A DNA stretch of 52,079 nt from Candidatus Thorarchaeota archaeon (GTDB lineage: Archaea > Asgardarchaeota > Thorarchaeia > Thorarchaeales > Thorarchaeaceae). The notes beneath the pieces were generated by a model. That model did no database searches. It had not been told where the DNA came from and saw only the letters and a program-made list of their open reading frames with translations. The DNA lies in NCBI GenBank assembly GCA_018335335.1, contig JAGXKG010000010.1:1-52079 (forward strand), written 5' to 3'. A program made the position numbers and the translations under genes. Positions 24,810 to 33,938 of the stretch are shown piece after piece; the first letter of the stretch is position 1, and each line of letters begins with the position of its first letter.

Positions 24810-24860
24810 GGAACTGGAACTGGGATATCTCCAGTTCCGGTTCATCTATTTTTTTTTTTT
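24810..24860 (+). terminator. Terminator of the histone gene
   Basis: GGAACTGGA (24810-24818) pairs perfectly with TCCAGTTCC (24830-24838); a run of twelve T follows at 24849-24860. Confidence 0.85.
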
Positions 24861-24929
24861 GAGTTACCAATCAGAGAACTCATTAGGAGTTCAGAGAGCT
24901 CTTTGGAAAAGTAACGGTAGTGATCACGG

Positions 24930-25706
24930 TTGAAAATATGTTTAACCAATGACGATGGCGCAGATCACCCAGGATTACTCAAGTTGGCGAGCAGTCTCAG
25001 CAAACTTGGTACTCTGACGGTTATCGTGCCAAGCAATCAGCGTAGTGCAACTGGCAAAGCACTCACTCTAAACAGCCCTATCAGAATCAGCGAAGGGATT
25101 CTGAAAGACAATTACGAAATGATAAAGCATTCGGGTCTTCCAGCTGATTCCGTTGTCTTGGCAAAAGCTTTCATGACCGACATCGACCTAGTAGTTGCAG
25201 GAATAAACGGTGGCGCGAATCTGGGGTATCAGAGTATGCTAACAAGCGGAACGGTAGGAGCAGTATTCGAAGGGGCAATTATGGGAATTCCTGGAATTGC
25301 CTTTTCGATGGTGGTTGAACCACATGAATGGTTTAATTCTCAGGGTGTGCAGGAAGACTACCAGAAGGCCGCTGAAATTGCTACTGGAATTACTGAGAAG
25401 GTTTTGAGCACGGGGCTCCCAGGGGGAATTGATGCAATTAACGTAAATTTTCCCTCAGAAATATCTGATAACACCAAAACTGTTGTTACGAAACCAGCAA
25501 AAGCACGCATTGAGAATGAACTAGATAGGCGTATAGATCCTAATGGAAGTCCATACTACTGGTTACGAGGCATACCGGCAGATGCTCCCGCTGGAACTGA
25601 TGCTCATGAGGTTCTACAAAATGGCAATATATCCATTGCACCGATAATAATCGACACGGTAGAAAATGAGCAGATTGAACAGCTTAAGACGCTTTTCTCT
25701 CTTTAA
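24930..25706 (+). CDS. surE: SurE 5'/3'-nucleotidase
   Basis: Survival protein SurE dephosphorylates nucleoside monophosphates and short oligonucleotides with a divalent metal. The 258-residue protein begins with the metal-binding LTNDDG and has VPSNQRSATGKALT, VAGINGGANLGYQSMLTSGTVGAVFEGA and the GTDAHE block. TTG start at 24930; GTGATC 5-6 nt upstream supports it and no earlier in-frame start includes this N-terminus. The last 23 bp overlap the end of the convergent HypE-like gene. Confidence 0.93.
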   Translation: MKICLTNDDGADHPGLLKLASSLSKLGTLTVIVPSNQRSATGKALTLNSPIRISEGILKDNYEMIKHSGLPADSVVLAKAFMTDIDLVVAGINGGANLGYQSMLTSGTVGAVFEGAIMGIPGIAFSMVVEPHEWFNSQGVQEDYQKAAEIATGITEKVLSTGLPGGIDAINVNFPSEISDNTKTVVTKPAKARIENELDRRIDPNGSPYYWLRGIPADAPAGTDAHEVLQNGNISIAPIIIDTVENEQIEQLKTLFSL

Positions 25707-26703
25707 GAATCTTCAATGCATCCCAAAGCGCATCAGTACCATATCGTTCAACAGGCTTAGATTCATCATCTTCTACAAGTAGTCTGGTTGTGCTATCATC
25801 GACGATTCTCCCAATAATGGTCGCCTGAAGACCATTCTCCTCAATGGCATGCACCACTTCCTCAGCATGGGTAGATGGGCAAGTTATGAGCATACACCCA
25901 CTGCTTATCAGATAAAGCCAGTTCACTCCAAGTGTATCACATATTGCAGTTGTTGCTGGATGTAGGGGAATGCTCTCCAAATCCACTTTGAAGCCGACAC
26001 CACTAGCATTACACATCTCATGCAACCCACCCACAATGCCACCTTCCGTCGGATCGTGCATTGCAGTTACATAGCCGGTTTGAAACGCGGCAATTCCCTC
26101 CTCAACAACACTTATGCTATCTCGAATTTGGACGGCATTTTCAACCAATCCTTCACCGATTATTTCTGAGAGGTACCCGCGTCCTTCTGAAGCCAAAATG
26201 GCCGTCCCTTCGATGGCTGCAGTCTTTGTCATAATTATAACATCTCCACTTCCCGCACCACTCGAAGTAACGTATTTTCCAGGTTCAGTAAGACCTAACA
26301 TGAAACCAGCTATTATAGGGCGATCCAGGCCCTGAGTGATTTCTGTATGCCCACCAGCCACGGATATCCCGAGGGATGCTGCTGCTTTGTGGATTTGTTG
26401 CATAATCTTTGCCAAATCGTCTTCATCTGATGTCTCAGGCAGCATAATGGAATTCAAGAACCATCTTGGAGCTACTCCAAATGTGGCAATATCGTTGGCA
26501 TTCACATGCACAGATAGCCACCCCGCGTCTTCAATAGAACCAGTAATGGGGTCAGTAGCCGCTACGAGTATCCTATCACCAAATCTGATGAGACATGCAT
26601 CTTGGCCTATTCCGGGACCAAGAATCAAATCGGGGTCTCTCTTGCCAAGATGTGTAAAAACAAGATCCTTCAACATTTCAGGGGGTATTTTTCCGGGCAG
26701 CAG
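25684..26703 (-). CDS. HypE-like AIR-synthase superfamily protein (apparent CTG start)
   Basis: Homologue of HypE/PurM/ThiL ATP-binding proteins. It shows GPGIGQDACLI, the nucleotide loop region (ATDPITGS, VNANDIATFGVAPRWFLNSIMLP), GGHTEI and AMHDPTEGGIVGGLHEM. The C-terminus ends in KERKAS, so the thiocarbamoylated Cys that defines true HypE is missing; it is a HypE-like paralogue of unknown reaction. The first ATG (26676) would cut off the family's N-terminal block, which is encoded just upstream (LLPGKIPPE). A perfect GGAGG (26712-26716) is 8 nt before CTG at 26703 and 35 nt before the ATG, so CTG initiation is proposed. No ATG, GTG or TTG exists between the upstream in-frame stop and 26676. 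Confidence 0.82.
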   Translation of the reverse strand: MLPGKIPPEMLKDLVFTHLGKRDPDLILGPGIGQDACLIRFGDRILVAATDPITGSIEDAGWLSVHVNANDIATFGVAPRWFLNSIMLPETSDEDDLAKIMQQIHKAAASLGISVAGGHTEITQGLDRPIIAGFMLGLTEPGKYVTSSGAGSGDVIIMTKTAAIEGTAILASEGRGYLSEIIGEGLVENAVQIRDSISVVEEGIAAFQTGYVTAMHDPTEGGIVGGLHEMCNASGVGFKVDLESIPLHPATTAICDTLGVNWLYLISSGCMLITCPSTHAEEVVHAIEENGLQATIIGRIVDDSTTRLLVEDDESKPVERYGTDALWDALKILKERKAS

Positions 26704-26828
26704 CTTTGTAACCTCCTTTCTAGTATGCTAATGCATAGCACTGCAGGTATCAGAGATATCATGTGGTCTTCATTGTATCATTCCGTACAGTTCATGCGAA
26801 TGAATCTGGGGGGCGTGGGGTTAATAAC

Positions 26829-28256
26829 TCAATCGAGATACGCACCAGCTTCCTTTAGATCTCGTACTTCGATTGTGGGCACATTTGCAGCTGCTTCAAG
26901 TAAAACGTCTATCACCGAATCTGCTCGAGTCACTTCTGAACAGAGCAAAGCACGACTACCTGCAATTCTTGCTACAAGATAGGCACCAAATTCTTTCCGA
27001 AATGCGGGAACTGATAATACCGTTTCAATAAGATTCGAATATCCCTCCTTTTTCATCCGAAGATGTGTTGCAAGTTCCAAGGCTTGATGGTATGGACGTT
27101 TCAAGATTGAACTCCATTTGGCTTGCCTTCTGTTTACGTTAATCGGTACCACAGGTACATCGTTTTTCTTCAAAATGCGTGTGGATTTGATTATATCTCG
27201 CACAGGCGTATAGCGAGGATGTCCAGGACCAGCCGATTGCTCAAGAGGAATGTTAGGAGCAAAATCTGAGAGGAGAACCACAAGCGGTTGAACCCCCCGG
27301 TTTCTCATCCGTTCTCTCTTAACAGTTTGAAGTGATTTCATAAGCCCTTCAGCCAGAGGGGTCAACCCGGAGATTCTGAGCTTCAAGAGAGCTCGATAAA
27401 GGCGATTCCAGTTAGTTGTTGGAGCTTGAACCTCAATGGCCCCACTATCCTTGAAAGCGATAAGCCCAACACGGTCTTTGGAGCCACGAGTCTCGTCCTC
27501 GATTCGCTGTACGATTTTCCGGATATGCTCCAAACTTCCTTTGACTGACATACTCACATCTATGACAAGTAGTATTGTCAAGGGTGTTTTGCCAGAGAAT
27601 ATCCGTTCCCTCAGGTCTGATTTCGTCATTTTCAAGCGGTCTGTTTCATCGAATTTCCCAGTTCGTGCAACAGCTGCGACCACCGATGCCGGAAGATCGA
27701 TACTCTGAACTTCTCCCACAGGTATACGCGACCTTGTGGATCGACCATACTGGGCAATTTCAGAGGATTGTATCGAACCAACGGAACGAGATGACCTATT
27801 CTTCCTTGACCATGCACCAGAAGTAACTCTAGATCGAACCATCGCTCTTCTCCTGAGCTCCTCCTCTTCAAAGATAGGTTCACCAGCATCCAGGTCCGGA
27901 GTCTTAACAAAGAAAGTGTTTTCGAGATCTTGAGGAGGTCGGCGGATTTCTGACTTGGAGCCAATCACCTCAGACTTCCTACTCTCGCTATATTCTCTTT
28001 TCGCTATACCCCACTCATCTCCCGGTTCGGGTGTTGCTTTTCCAGGCTCAACCACATCAATCCCAGCTGCAGGGCCGCTTTTTCGCTTCTGCATGGTACG
28101 AAGCCATTTTCTAACTGTATAAGCTATAAGTGGGACGTAAATCGCTGAATTAACAATCAGTAGTGAAACAGGCGGAAAAACCCCAAGTCCAGGTCCAAAA
28201 AGAAGATTCAATGGGCTCATGTAAATCCAAGCAAAGAATCCAAAGAATGCCATCAT
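26829..28256 (-). CDS. Membrane-anchored VWA-domain protein (ChlD/BchD-like)
   Basis: A 475-residue protein with two N-terminal transmembrane helices (about 2-20 and 25-46), a basic, Ser/Arg-rich linker of about 150 residues, and a von Willebrand A domain from about residue 225. The MIDAS metal motif DVSMS is intact in LLVIDVSMSVKGS, with LTPLAEGL and VLLSDFAP following. Together with the adjacent AAA+ subunit it corresponds to the ChlI/ChlD pair of magnesium-chelatase-type machines, but the membrane anchor is unusual and no ChlH/CobN-like subunit is seen. It starts 47 bp after the AAA+ gene. Confidence 0.85.
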   Translation of the reverse strand: MMAFFGFFAWIYMSPLNLLFGPGLGVFPPVSLLIVNSAIYVPLIAYTVRKWLRTMQKRKSGPAAGIDVVEPGKATPEPGDEWGIAKREYSESRKSEVIGSKSEIRRPPQDLENTFFVKTPDLDAGEPIFEEEELRRRAMVRSRVTSGAWSRKNRSSRSVGSIQSSEIAQYGRSTRSRIPVGEVQSIDLPASVVAAVARTGKFDETDRLKMTKSDLRERIFSGKTPLTILLVIDVSMSVKGSLEHIRKIVQRIEDETRGSKDRVGLIAFKDSGAIEVQAPTTNWNRLYRALLKLRISGLTPLAEGLMKSLQTVKRERMRNRGVQPLVVLLSDFAPNIPLEQSAGPGHPRYTPVRDIIKSTRILKKNDVPVVPINVNRRQAKWSSILKRPYHQALELATHLRMKKEGYSNLIETVLSVPAFRKEFGAYLVARIAGSRALLCSEVTRADSVIDVLLEAAANVPTIEVRDLKEAGAYLD

Positions 28257-28303
28257 GATGACCGCAATGAGAGTTCCTTTGATCGGGAGCCCCCTAGGAT
28301 TCC

Positions 28304-29503
28304 TTATTTTCGACGGGCTTTTTTTTTACCGTCTTGTTTTCCCCATGTCGCAAAAGAAGATTGTCTTCCAAACTTGCCCCCGCTCTTTCTTTCTCCTGTC
28401 TCCTCAGACGAAGCAGGAATCTCTGTTGGTGATTTACGCTTGTCATTAGTTTCGGTAATATTTGCTGCGCGAGTAATAGCCTTGTCAATTTCAGCTGGGG
28501 AGGGTGGTTCGAGTAGACCGCTACGTCGAGTCCTATGACTCAAAGCCAATTGAGCGCCCAGTTTCATATCTTCTAACGTGATATATTTTCGTTCTTGAAA
28601 GGCTGCATGGGTTATCGCGGTCTTGCTAATTACAATATCAGGTCTGACCCCATCTACCTCCAATGCGTCACAAGCCATGGCTATAGCACGTAACTTGGAT
28701 TCATCTAGCGTAACCTCATCTAGAATCTCGCGAGCCATGACAATGCGTTGCCGTAGCTCTTCTTGGGCTTCTGACCACTTCTTCCTAAACTTCTTAGGAT
28801 TCTGTTCGAATTGGAGATTGCGCCTGACCAGCTGCATCCTTTCGTCGATTGAGTGATCGCCTCCTACTGATACGTGTAGTGGGAAACGGTCCAACAGCTG
28901 AGGTCTAAGCTCGCCTTCTTCTGGGTTCATGGAACCCATCAACACAAAATCAGCGGGATGTGAAACAGAGATACCTTCACGTTCTATTACGTTCACTTCT
29001 GTTGCCGCAGCATCAAGCAAATCATCAACCAGGTGGTCAGGCAGCAAGTTTACCTCGTCCACGTACAATATATTCTGATTAGCCTCTGCCAGAATACCTG
29101 GCTGTAATGCACGAGTTCCTTCCTGCAAAATCTGTTCTATATCAAGGGATCCAACCAACCGATCCTCTGTCGTAGAAAGTGGCAGATTGACAACGCGCAT
29201 TTTTCTCTTTTCGGTCTGAAGAGTTTCACCTGATTCAACACGTGCACGACAATCGGCGCAGAGAATCTCTTCGTTTGAGGGATTGCAGCTAAATAGGCAA
29301 TCAGTCACAACTTCTACTTTGGGCAGCAAATCTGCTAGCGCTCGAACTATCGTTGTCTTACCAGTTCCCTTAGCTCCAGAAACCAAAACACCGCCGATAC
29401 GAGGATTCACGCCATTAAGTAGAAGTGCCAGTTTGAGTCGCTTCAAGCCCACTATGGCAGTGAATGGTAAAACTGACCTTCGCGACTCATTCAAAACGTT
29501 CAT
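28304..29503 (-). CDS. ChlI/BchI-like AAA+ ATPase
   Basis: A ~399-residue AAA+ motor of the magnesium-chelatase I subunit type. It shows the family N-terminus [18 protein letters not shown], Walker [11 protein letters not shown], a cysteine-containing insertion ([14 protein letters not shown]), Walker [13 protein letters not shown], sensor-1 [19 protein letters not shown] and a basic low-complexity tail. It drives its VWA partner encoded just downstream. TTG at 29536 lies in the TATA-like CCTTATTTGG; ATG at 29503, about 37 bp after that box, is preferred. Substrate unknown. Confidence 0.88.
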   Translation of the reverse strand: MNVLNESRRSVLPFTAIVGLKRLKLALLLNGVNPRIGGVLVSGAKGTGKTTIVRALADLLPKVEVVTDCLFSCNPSNEEILCADCRARVESGETLQTEKRKMRVVNLPLSTTEDRLVGSLDIEQILQEGTRALQPGILAEANQNILYVDEVNLLPDHLVDDLLDAAATEVNVIEREGISVSHPADFVLMGSMNPEEGELRPQLLDRFPLHVSVGGDHSIDERMQLVRRNLQFEQNPKKFRKKWSEAQEELRQRIVMAREILDEVTLDESKLRAIAMACDALEVDGVRPDIVISKTAITHAAFQERKYITLEDMKLGAQLALSHRTRRSGLLEPPSPAEIDKAITRAANITETNDKRKSPTEIPASSEETGERKSGGKFGRQSSFATWGKQDGKKKARRK

Positions 29504-29530
29504 CCCTTTTTTGGGAGTAAATTGAAAAAC

Positions 29531-29545
29531 AACCAAATAAGGGTG
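29531..29545. promoter_or_regulatory. Shared divergent promoter (thrC / ChlI-like)
   Basis: ACCAAATAAGGG reads as CCTTATTTGG on the other strand, so one near-symmetric A/T element sits about 40 bp from both divergent start codons (29503 minus, 29575 plus) and may act as TATA box both ways. Confidence 0.4.
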
Positions 29546-29574
29546 TGCTTCCCCGTAGTTTGTGTGTTAGCATC

Positions 29575-30723
29575 ATGTACTCACAGATGACTCATCTTGA
29601 ATGCCCCAACTGCGGAACGCAATATGAATCTGAACAAGGAATCACCTACTGTTCTTGTGGGTCTCCGCTGTTCGCGATTTATGATATGGACAAGGTAAAT
29701 GACGACATTGCAAAAGGAAGATTTCCTACGAAAGAAAATTCGATGTGGAGATATGCCAGTCTACTACCTGTAGATTCTCACAGCGCGATTAGCTTAGGTG
29801 AAGGTTGGACTCCGTTGCTTCAAACAAAACGGATTCACGAATACTTAGACTTGGATTTGTTACATATTAAGCAGGAACCCCAGAATCCTACACTAAGCTT
29901 CAAGGATCGTGGATTAAGTGCAGCAGTCTCGAAACACAATCAGCTTGGAAGCAACCATTACGTCATTCCGTCTGCGGGCAATGCAGCAATATCCATGTCT
30001 GCATATGCTGCGGCTGCGGGGGACAAAGCAACAGTCTATATGCCTCAAGACACGTATACTGCATTTTTCCAAGCTTGTTCACAGTACGGAGCTGAGGTGA
30101 TCCCCATAGAAGGAACCATTGCAGATTGCGGGATGGCAGTGAATAAGAATAAGAAGAACTGGACGGATGTCTCAACAACAAAAGAGCCGTTTCGAGTAGA
30201 GGGAAAGAAAACACTAGGGTTTGAAATATGTGAGCAGTTGGAGTGGTCCCTTCCGGATGTAATTATATGTCCTACAGGCGGTGGAACTGCACTTCTTGGT
30301 ATATGGAAAAGTCTCAAGGAGCTCGAAGAAGTAGGACGTATTGGTGGTACTAGACCGCGTATGTTTGCCGCTCAAAGCGAGGGATGTGCGCCGGTTGTTC
30401 GAGCGTTCAAGGAGAAAGATGAGGAAATAGAGCCTTGGAGCGATAGCGAGACGAAGGCACTTGGACTCCGGGTTCCTAAACCCTTCGCAGATAAACTTGT
30501 TCTCGAAGTGTTAAGAGAATCACAAGGAGGGGCAATAGCTTCAAACGAAGAATCAATTCAAAAAACGAGAAAACTATTAGCAAAGAAGGAAGGGCTTGAT
30601 ATGTGCCCAGAGGCCGCAGTGGCTGTTGCTGGAACGAAAAAACTTGTTGAACAAGGAATCATAGACAAAAAAGAAGAGGTTGTAATTCTGAATACAGGGT
30701 CAGGTGTCAGATATCCACGGTAG
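29575..30723 (+). CDS. thrC: Threonine synthase
   Basis: PLP fold-type II enzyme converting O-phosphohomoserine to threonine. The 382-residue protein has an N-terminal zinc-ribbon-like segment (CPNCGTQYES ... YCSCGSP), LGEGWTPLL, the PLP lysine in LSFKDRG, SAGNAAISMSAYAA and the phosphate-binding GGGTALLG. ATG at 29575 is chosen because TTG at 29545 lies in the promoter; ATG at 29587 is also possible. Its last 24 bp overlap the 3' end of the convergent HAD gene. Confidence 0.93.
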   Translation: MYSQMTHLECPNCGTQYESEQGITYCSCGSPLFAIYDMDKVNDDIAKGRFPTKENSMWRYASLLPVDSHSAISLGEGWTPLLQTKRIHEYLDLDLLHIKQEPQNPTLSFKDRGLSAAVSKHNQLGSNHYVIPSAGNAAISMSAYAAAAGDKATVYMPQDTYTAFFQACSQYGAEVIPIEGTIADCGMAVNKNKKNWTDVSTTKEPFRVEGKKTLGFEICEQLEWSLPDVIICPTGGGTALLGIWKSLKELEEVGRIGGTRPRMFAAQSEGCAPVVRAFKEKDEEIEPWSDSETKALGLRVPKPFADKLVLEVLRESQGGAIASNEESIQKTRKLLAKKEGLDMCPEAAVAVAGTKKLVEQGIIDKKEEVVILNTGSGVRYPR

Positions 30724-31335
30724 AATAAGGCGCAAATCGTTCTCGGATATGACAACATCAGCAGCGTCTGCTACTTCCTTGTGTTCCGGGCAAAAAGCTA
30801 TGGAAAGCCCAACATGAGAAAATGCACTCACATCATTCCGTCCATCTCCTATATACGCTGTATGTTCTAGGGAAACATCGAAGTGTTCCGCTATTTTGCG
30901 TATTATAGTGCCCTTCGCACCCCATCCAACCTGAACATCCACTTCACCAGTTATTCTCCCATCCCTATGGAGCAACCGATTTGTCATCACGCAGTCTATA
31001 CCCAAATTCTTTCCAACATGATTTGCCGCGATATCAAGTCCACCAGATACGATGCCCAATTTGACACCGTCATTCCTCAGAGATTCCACCGTCTCTATTG
31101 CACCAGGAGTCAGCTCAGAAGATTGGACCAATTCTCTTGCATCATCAATCGCTTGTCCTTTCCATAATGACGCATCAAGTTCAGCCCATTGATCGTAGTC
31201 AATTTCACCAGCAAAATAGCGATCAAAATACTTCTGCCCTTTTTTCTCAGTCCCAAAGTGTTCATGCAGCCTCCACCAGATAGAGGAATGCGTTGTGAGA
31301 GTACCATCAACATCGAATATGGCAAGCTCTATCAT
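30700..31335 (-). CDS. HAD-superfamily phosphatase (SerB-like)
   Basis: A 211-residue HAD subfamily IB-type phosphatase. Motif I DVDGTLT (residues 8-14), motif II IVSGG, the motif III lysine (GWGAKG) and motif IV IGDGRNDVSAF are all present, as in phosphoserine phosphatase. Phosphoserine is plausible, but other small phosphates cannot be excluded. ATG start. It is convergent with thrC and shares 24 bp with it; the ESCRT-III gene lies 32 bp upstream on the same strand. Confidence 0.85.
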   Translation of the reverse strand: MIELAIFDVDGTLTTHSSIWWRLHEHFGTEKKGQKYFDRYFAGEIDYDQWAELDASLWKGQAIDDARELVQSSELTPGAIETVESLRNDGVKLGIVSGGLDIAANHVGKNLGIDCVMTNRLLHRDGRITGEVDVQVGWGAKGTIIRKIAEHFDVSLEHTAYIGDGRNDVSAFSHVGLSIAFCPEHKEVADAADVVISENDLRLILPWISDT

Positions 31336-31367
31336 TGTAATCCATCCTTACAGAATTCAGTCCGGGT

Positions 31368-32018
31368 CTAGGAGCTTCTCTCTTTCTCCATTCGGGCTTC
31401 CTCTTCGAGCTCCAGTAGAAGCTCTTCAACCCTATCAGAAGCAGCATCCTTTTTTCGTCTGGCTGCAATATGTTGCTCCCCTACGGAAGGAACAGTAGAT
31501 TTCTTCTCCATGAGAACTTCGGCTTCCATTTCGCTCAGTCGTTTTTCAATTTCTTCTTTCTCACTAATACTAGTTCCCGTTCCAACGAGATTCTCGGATA
31601 GAAGCTCGCTTGAAATAGAAATTCGCTCCAAGGAATCAGACAACTTATCCATTTCCTCCTGTATCTCAGCGGGGGATAGATTTTCACGAGCCTGATTCAA
31701 AGCTCTATTTGCAATCCGAAGAGTCTTTAGAATGTCAGTCTGATCACTCGATTCCTCGATGCTCATAAGCGCAGATTGAAGTGTTTGAAACTGCTGCTGG
31801 TACCTACCTAACCGTTTCTCAAGGTCTACCGCAACGCCCAAATGAGACTTGGCTAAGGTCTTGTTTCCTTGTTTCACAGCTTTCTTTGCCGCACTATGCT
31901 TCTGCGAGATTCGGGTTTCAAGCTGTCTTATTCTAAGCGTAATCGCATTCATAGTACTCTTTATTTCTAGAATTCCTCTTTCGGCATCAACTTCTTTCTT
32001 GCCGCTCAGGAAATCCAT
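31368..32018 (-). CDS. ESCRT-III (Snf7/Vps2-fold) protein
   Basis: Asgard ESCRT-III-like protein, expected to polymerise on membranes during fission or division. The Snf7 pattern is clear: a long basic helix (LRIRQLETRISQKHSAAKKA), the K-Q-G-N-K / A-K-S-H-L segment with VDLEKRLGRYQQQFQTLQSAL as helix 2, then LKTLRIANRALNQAR, the acidic LSPAEIQEEMDKLSDSLE and a C-terminal DRVEELLLELEEEAR that resembles an MIT-interacting motif. ATG at 32018 with GGTG 6 nt upstream is chosen over ATG at 32063, which overlaps a TATA box (GTTTAAATG). No Vps4 or ESCRT-II gene is in the window. Confidence 0.88.
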   Translation of the reverse strand: MDFLSGKKEVDAERGILEIKSTMNAITLRIRQLETRISQKHSAAKKAVKQGNKTLAKSHLGVAVDLEKRLGRYQQQFQTLQSALMSIEESSDQTDILKTLRIANRALNQARENLSPAEIQEEMDKLSDSLERISISSELLSENLVGTGTSISEKEEIEKRLSEMEAEVLMEKKSTVPSVGEQHIAARRKKDAASDRVEELLLELEEEARMEKERSS

Positions 32019-32059
32019 GATGTGCACCATTCCGGTTCTAAGATTTGTCCTCAGCGAGA

Positions 32060-32072
32060 GCATTTAAACGGT
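32060..32072. promoter_or_regulatory. Shared divergent TTTAAA promoter (ESCRT-III / phosphatase)
   Basis: GCATTTAAACGG contains the symmetric core TTTAAA about 48 bp from the ESCRT-III ATG (32018) and 39 bp from the phosphatase ATG (32105); a single box could serve both directions. Confidence 0.45.
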
Positions 32073-32104
32073 TGGAATATCAGCGCTATAATGGAAATCT
32101 CATT

Positions 32105-32920
32105 ATGACACTCATTGATCTTATCCAAAAAGCCGCAGAATCAGCTCGTGAATTAGTGCTTGGGAACATGGACAAGGCAACTGAGAAAACAGGAGAGAGA
32201 AATCCGTTTGGAGACCAAACTCTAGCTCTTGACAAGGAAGCAGAAGATGTTATCATCAAAGTCCTGCAACAATCTGACACTAGCTTTTCGATTATGACAG
32301 AAGAACAGGGCATAATCGAGAACGAAGGCAAACCAGAATATCTTGCTATCATCGATCCGATTGATGGCTCCGCTAACCTAGAACGTGGTATACCAATCTG
32401 CTCAATCGGTATCTCTGTCCTGCCCTATGACGAAAAAATGACAACGGATGATCTCGAGGCAAGTGTTATTCGTTCATTCTTCACGGATGAGATATATGTG
32501 GCAATCAAAGACCAAGGAGTTACCCTGAACGGTGAACCTGTTGAACCGGCTCAGCCCAAGCCAATGGAAGAGATAATTGTTTCTTATGATACCAAGAAGA
32601 AATGGGATAAAAAGTTCACAGCTGCCTCAGTACGGGTATTAGAAAATGTCTTTGATATGCGTCGCAGTGCAAGCAATCTACTAGATTTATGCTGGACTGC
32701 TGCGGGAGGGCTTGACGCAATGCTGGATCTCCGCGGTGTGCTACCGATTGTGCATGTTTCAGGTACACATATGGTTACTGAGGCTGGCGGTTATGTGGTT
32801 AATTCCACGGGCTCTCGACTTAACCTACCAATAGAATACGAACAAAGGATGAGCTTCATCGCTGCATCCACCGAAACACTGGCTAGAAACCTGCTTTCGC
32901 TGTGGAGAGGCACAAGTTAA
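32105..32920 (+). CDS. Inositol monophosphatase / archaeal FBPase-like protein
   Basis: A 271-residue member of the lithium-sensitive phosphatase superfamily, acting on inositol 1-phosphate or fructose 1,6-bisphosphate in most archaea. Metal motifs TEEQG (65-69) and DPIDGSAN (84-91) are intact. The third metal ligand, normally Asp in WDxAAG, is not present: the matching region reads IVHVSGTH (215-222) before TEAGG. Activity may thus be altered. ATG start. Divergent from ESCRT-III with a shared promoter; Mrp follows 78 bp downstream. Confidence 0.82.
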   Translation: MTLIDLIQKAAESARELVLGNMDKATEKTGERNPFGDQTLALDKEAEDVIIKVLQQSDTSFSIMTEEQGIIENEGKPEYLAIIDPIDGSANLERGIPICSIGISVLPYDEKMTTDDLEASVIRSFFTDEIYVAIKDQGVTLNGEPVEPAQPKPMEEIIVSYDTKKKWDKKFTAASVRVLENVFDMRRSASNLLDLCWTAAGGLDAMLDLRGVLPIVHVSGTHMVTEAGGYVVNSTGSRLNLPIEYEQRMSFIAASTETLARNLLSLWRGTS

Positions 32921-32998
32921 GACTCGGAATTTTTAGTCGTATCTAAATTCTTTTTTGATAGGAACGAGTTAGGCAATACAGCACAGAGGATTGTTGAA

Positions 32999-33814
32999 AT
33001 GTCCAAATCAAAATCGATGGTGCCTCCCGAAGTAGAGAAAGCTATGAAAAACGTCAAACACAAAATTGTGATACTTAGTGGGAAAGGCGGTGTAGGTAAG
33101 ACTACTGTTGCAACCAATCTGGCCATGTCTTTTGCTAAAAAGGGAAAACAAGCCGGCATACTAGATGTAGACATATACGGGCCTAATGTTCCAAAGCTCC
33201 TTGGTTTAGAAGGACAGCATCCAACGGCCGAGGAGAAGATGATTCAGCCAGTTAGGGGGCCACTGGATACAAAAGTCATGAGTATGGCCTTCTTATTGCG
33301 AAACAGGGATGACGCTGTAGCCTGGAGAGGGCCATTGGTGGCTAAGACAATCAGTCAGTTCCTTGGTAATGTTACGTGGGGAGAGCTAGATGTGCTGGTT
33401 GTTGACCTTCCACCAGGTACAGGTGATGAAATTCTTAGTATTCTTCAGTCTATTCCAGACATCGATGGAGTTGTCATTGTGAGTACCCCCCAAGAAGTTG
33501 CAGTGCTTGATGCTAGACGAGCCGTTCGTCTCGTCAAAAAGATGGGAATACCGATTCTAGGAATAATTGAGAATATGAGCGACTTTGTGTGCCCAAACTG
33601 TGGTGAATCATACAAGCTCTATGGTGAAGGAGCAGCACAAGAAGCAACAGAAGATTTCCAAATCGATTTGTTGGGCTCCCTTCCCTTAGATCCGAGAGTA
33701 ATCCAGCGCAGTGACGAGGGAAAACCATTTGTTATTTCAGAACCCGATACTGAAGTCTCAAAGGCATTCGAATCTGTGGTAGAGAAACTGGCTTCCAAAA
33801 TCAACATGGAGTAG
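32999..33814 (+). CDS. mrp: Mrp/NBP35 (ApbC) Fe-S cluster carrier ATPase
   Basis: P-loop NTPase that binds and transfers [4Fe-4S] clusters to apo-proteins. Residues 28-36 hold the deviant Walker A GKGGVGKTT, DVDIYGPNVPKLLG follows, and the cluster-binding Cys198-x2-Cys201 (CPNC) bridges the dimer. Length 271 matches archaeal Mrp. ATG start. With several Fe-S enzymes nearby (AOR, polyferredoxin) a general maturation role fits. Confidence 0.95.
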   Translation: MSKSKSMVPPEVEKAMKNVKHKIVILSGKGGVGKTTVATNLAMSFAKKGKQAGILDVDIYGPNVPKLLGLEGQHPTAEEKMIQPVRGPLDTKVMSMAFLLRNRDDAVAWRGPLVAKTISQFLGNVTWGELDVLVVDLPPGTGDEILSILQSIPDIDGVVIVSTPQEVAVLDARRAVRLVKKMGIPILGIIENMSDFVCPNCGESYKLYGEGAAQEATEDFQIDLLGSLPLDPRVIQRSDEGKPFVISEPDTEVSKAFESVVEKLASKINME

Positions 33815-33845
33815 AAGGAGCGGGTGACCCCCGCCACACTCCTAC
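33811..33845 (+). terminator. Hairpin after mrp
   Basis: GTAGaaGGAG ... CTCCTAC with an inner GCGGG/CCCGC helix forms a nested stem starting at the mrp stop codon. No T-run follows, so its role as terminator is only probable. Confidence 0.4.
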
Positions 33846-33938
33846 CAAAGAAAGAATTGGCAATGCTTTCCATTCGAGATGCAATCAGAATCTGAGTTCT
33901 CTATACACCGTCATAGTTCCTTTCAATGACTCCCCGCA

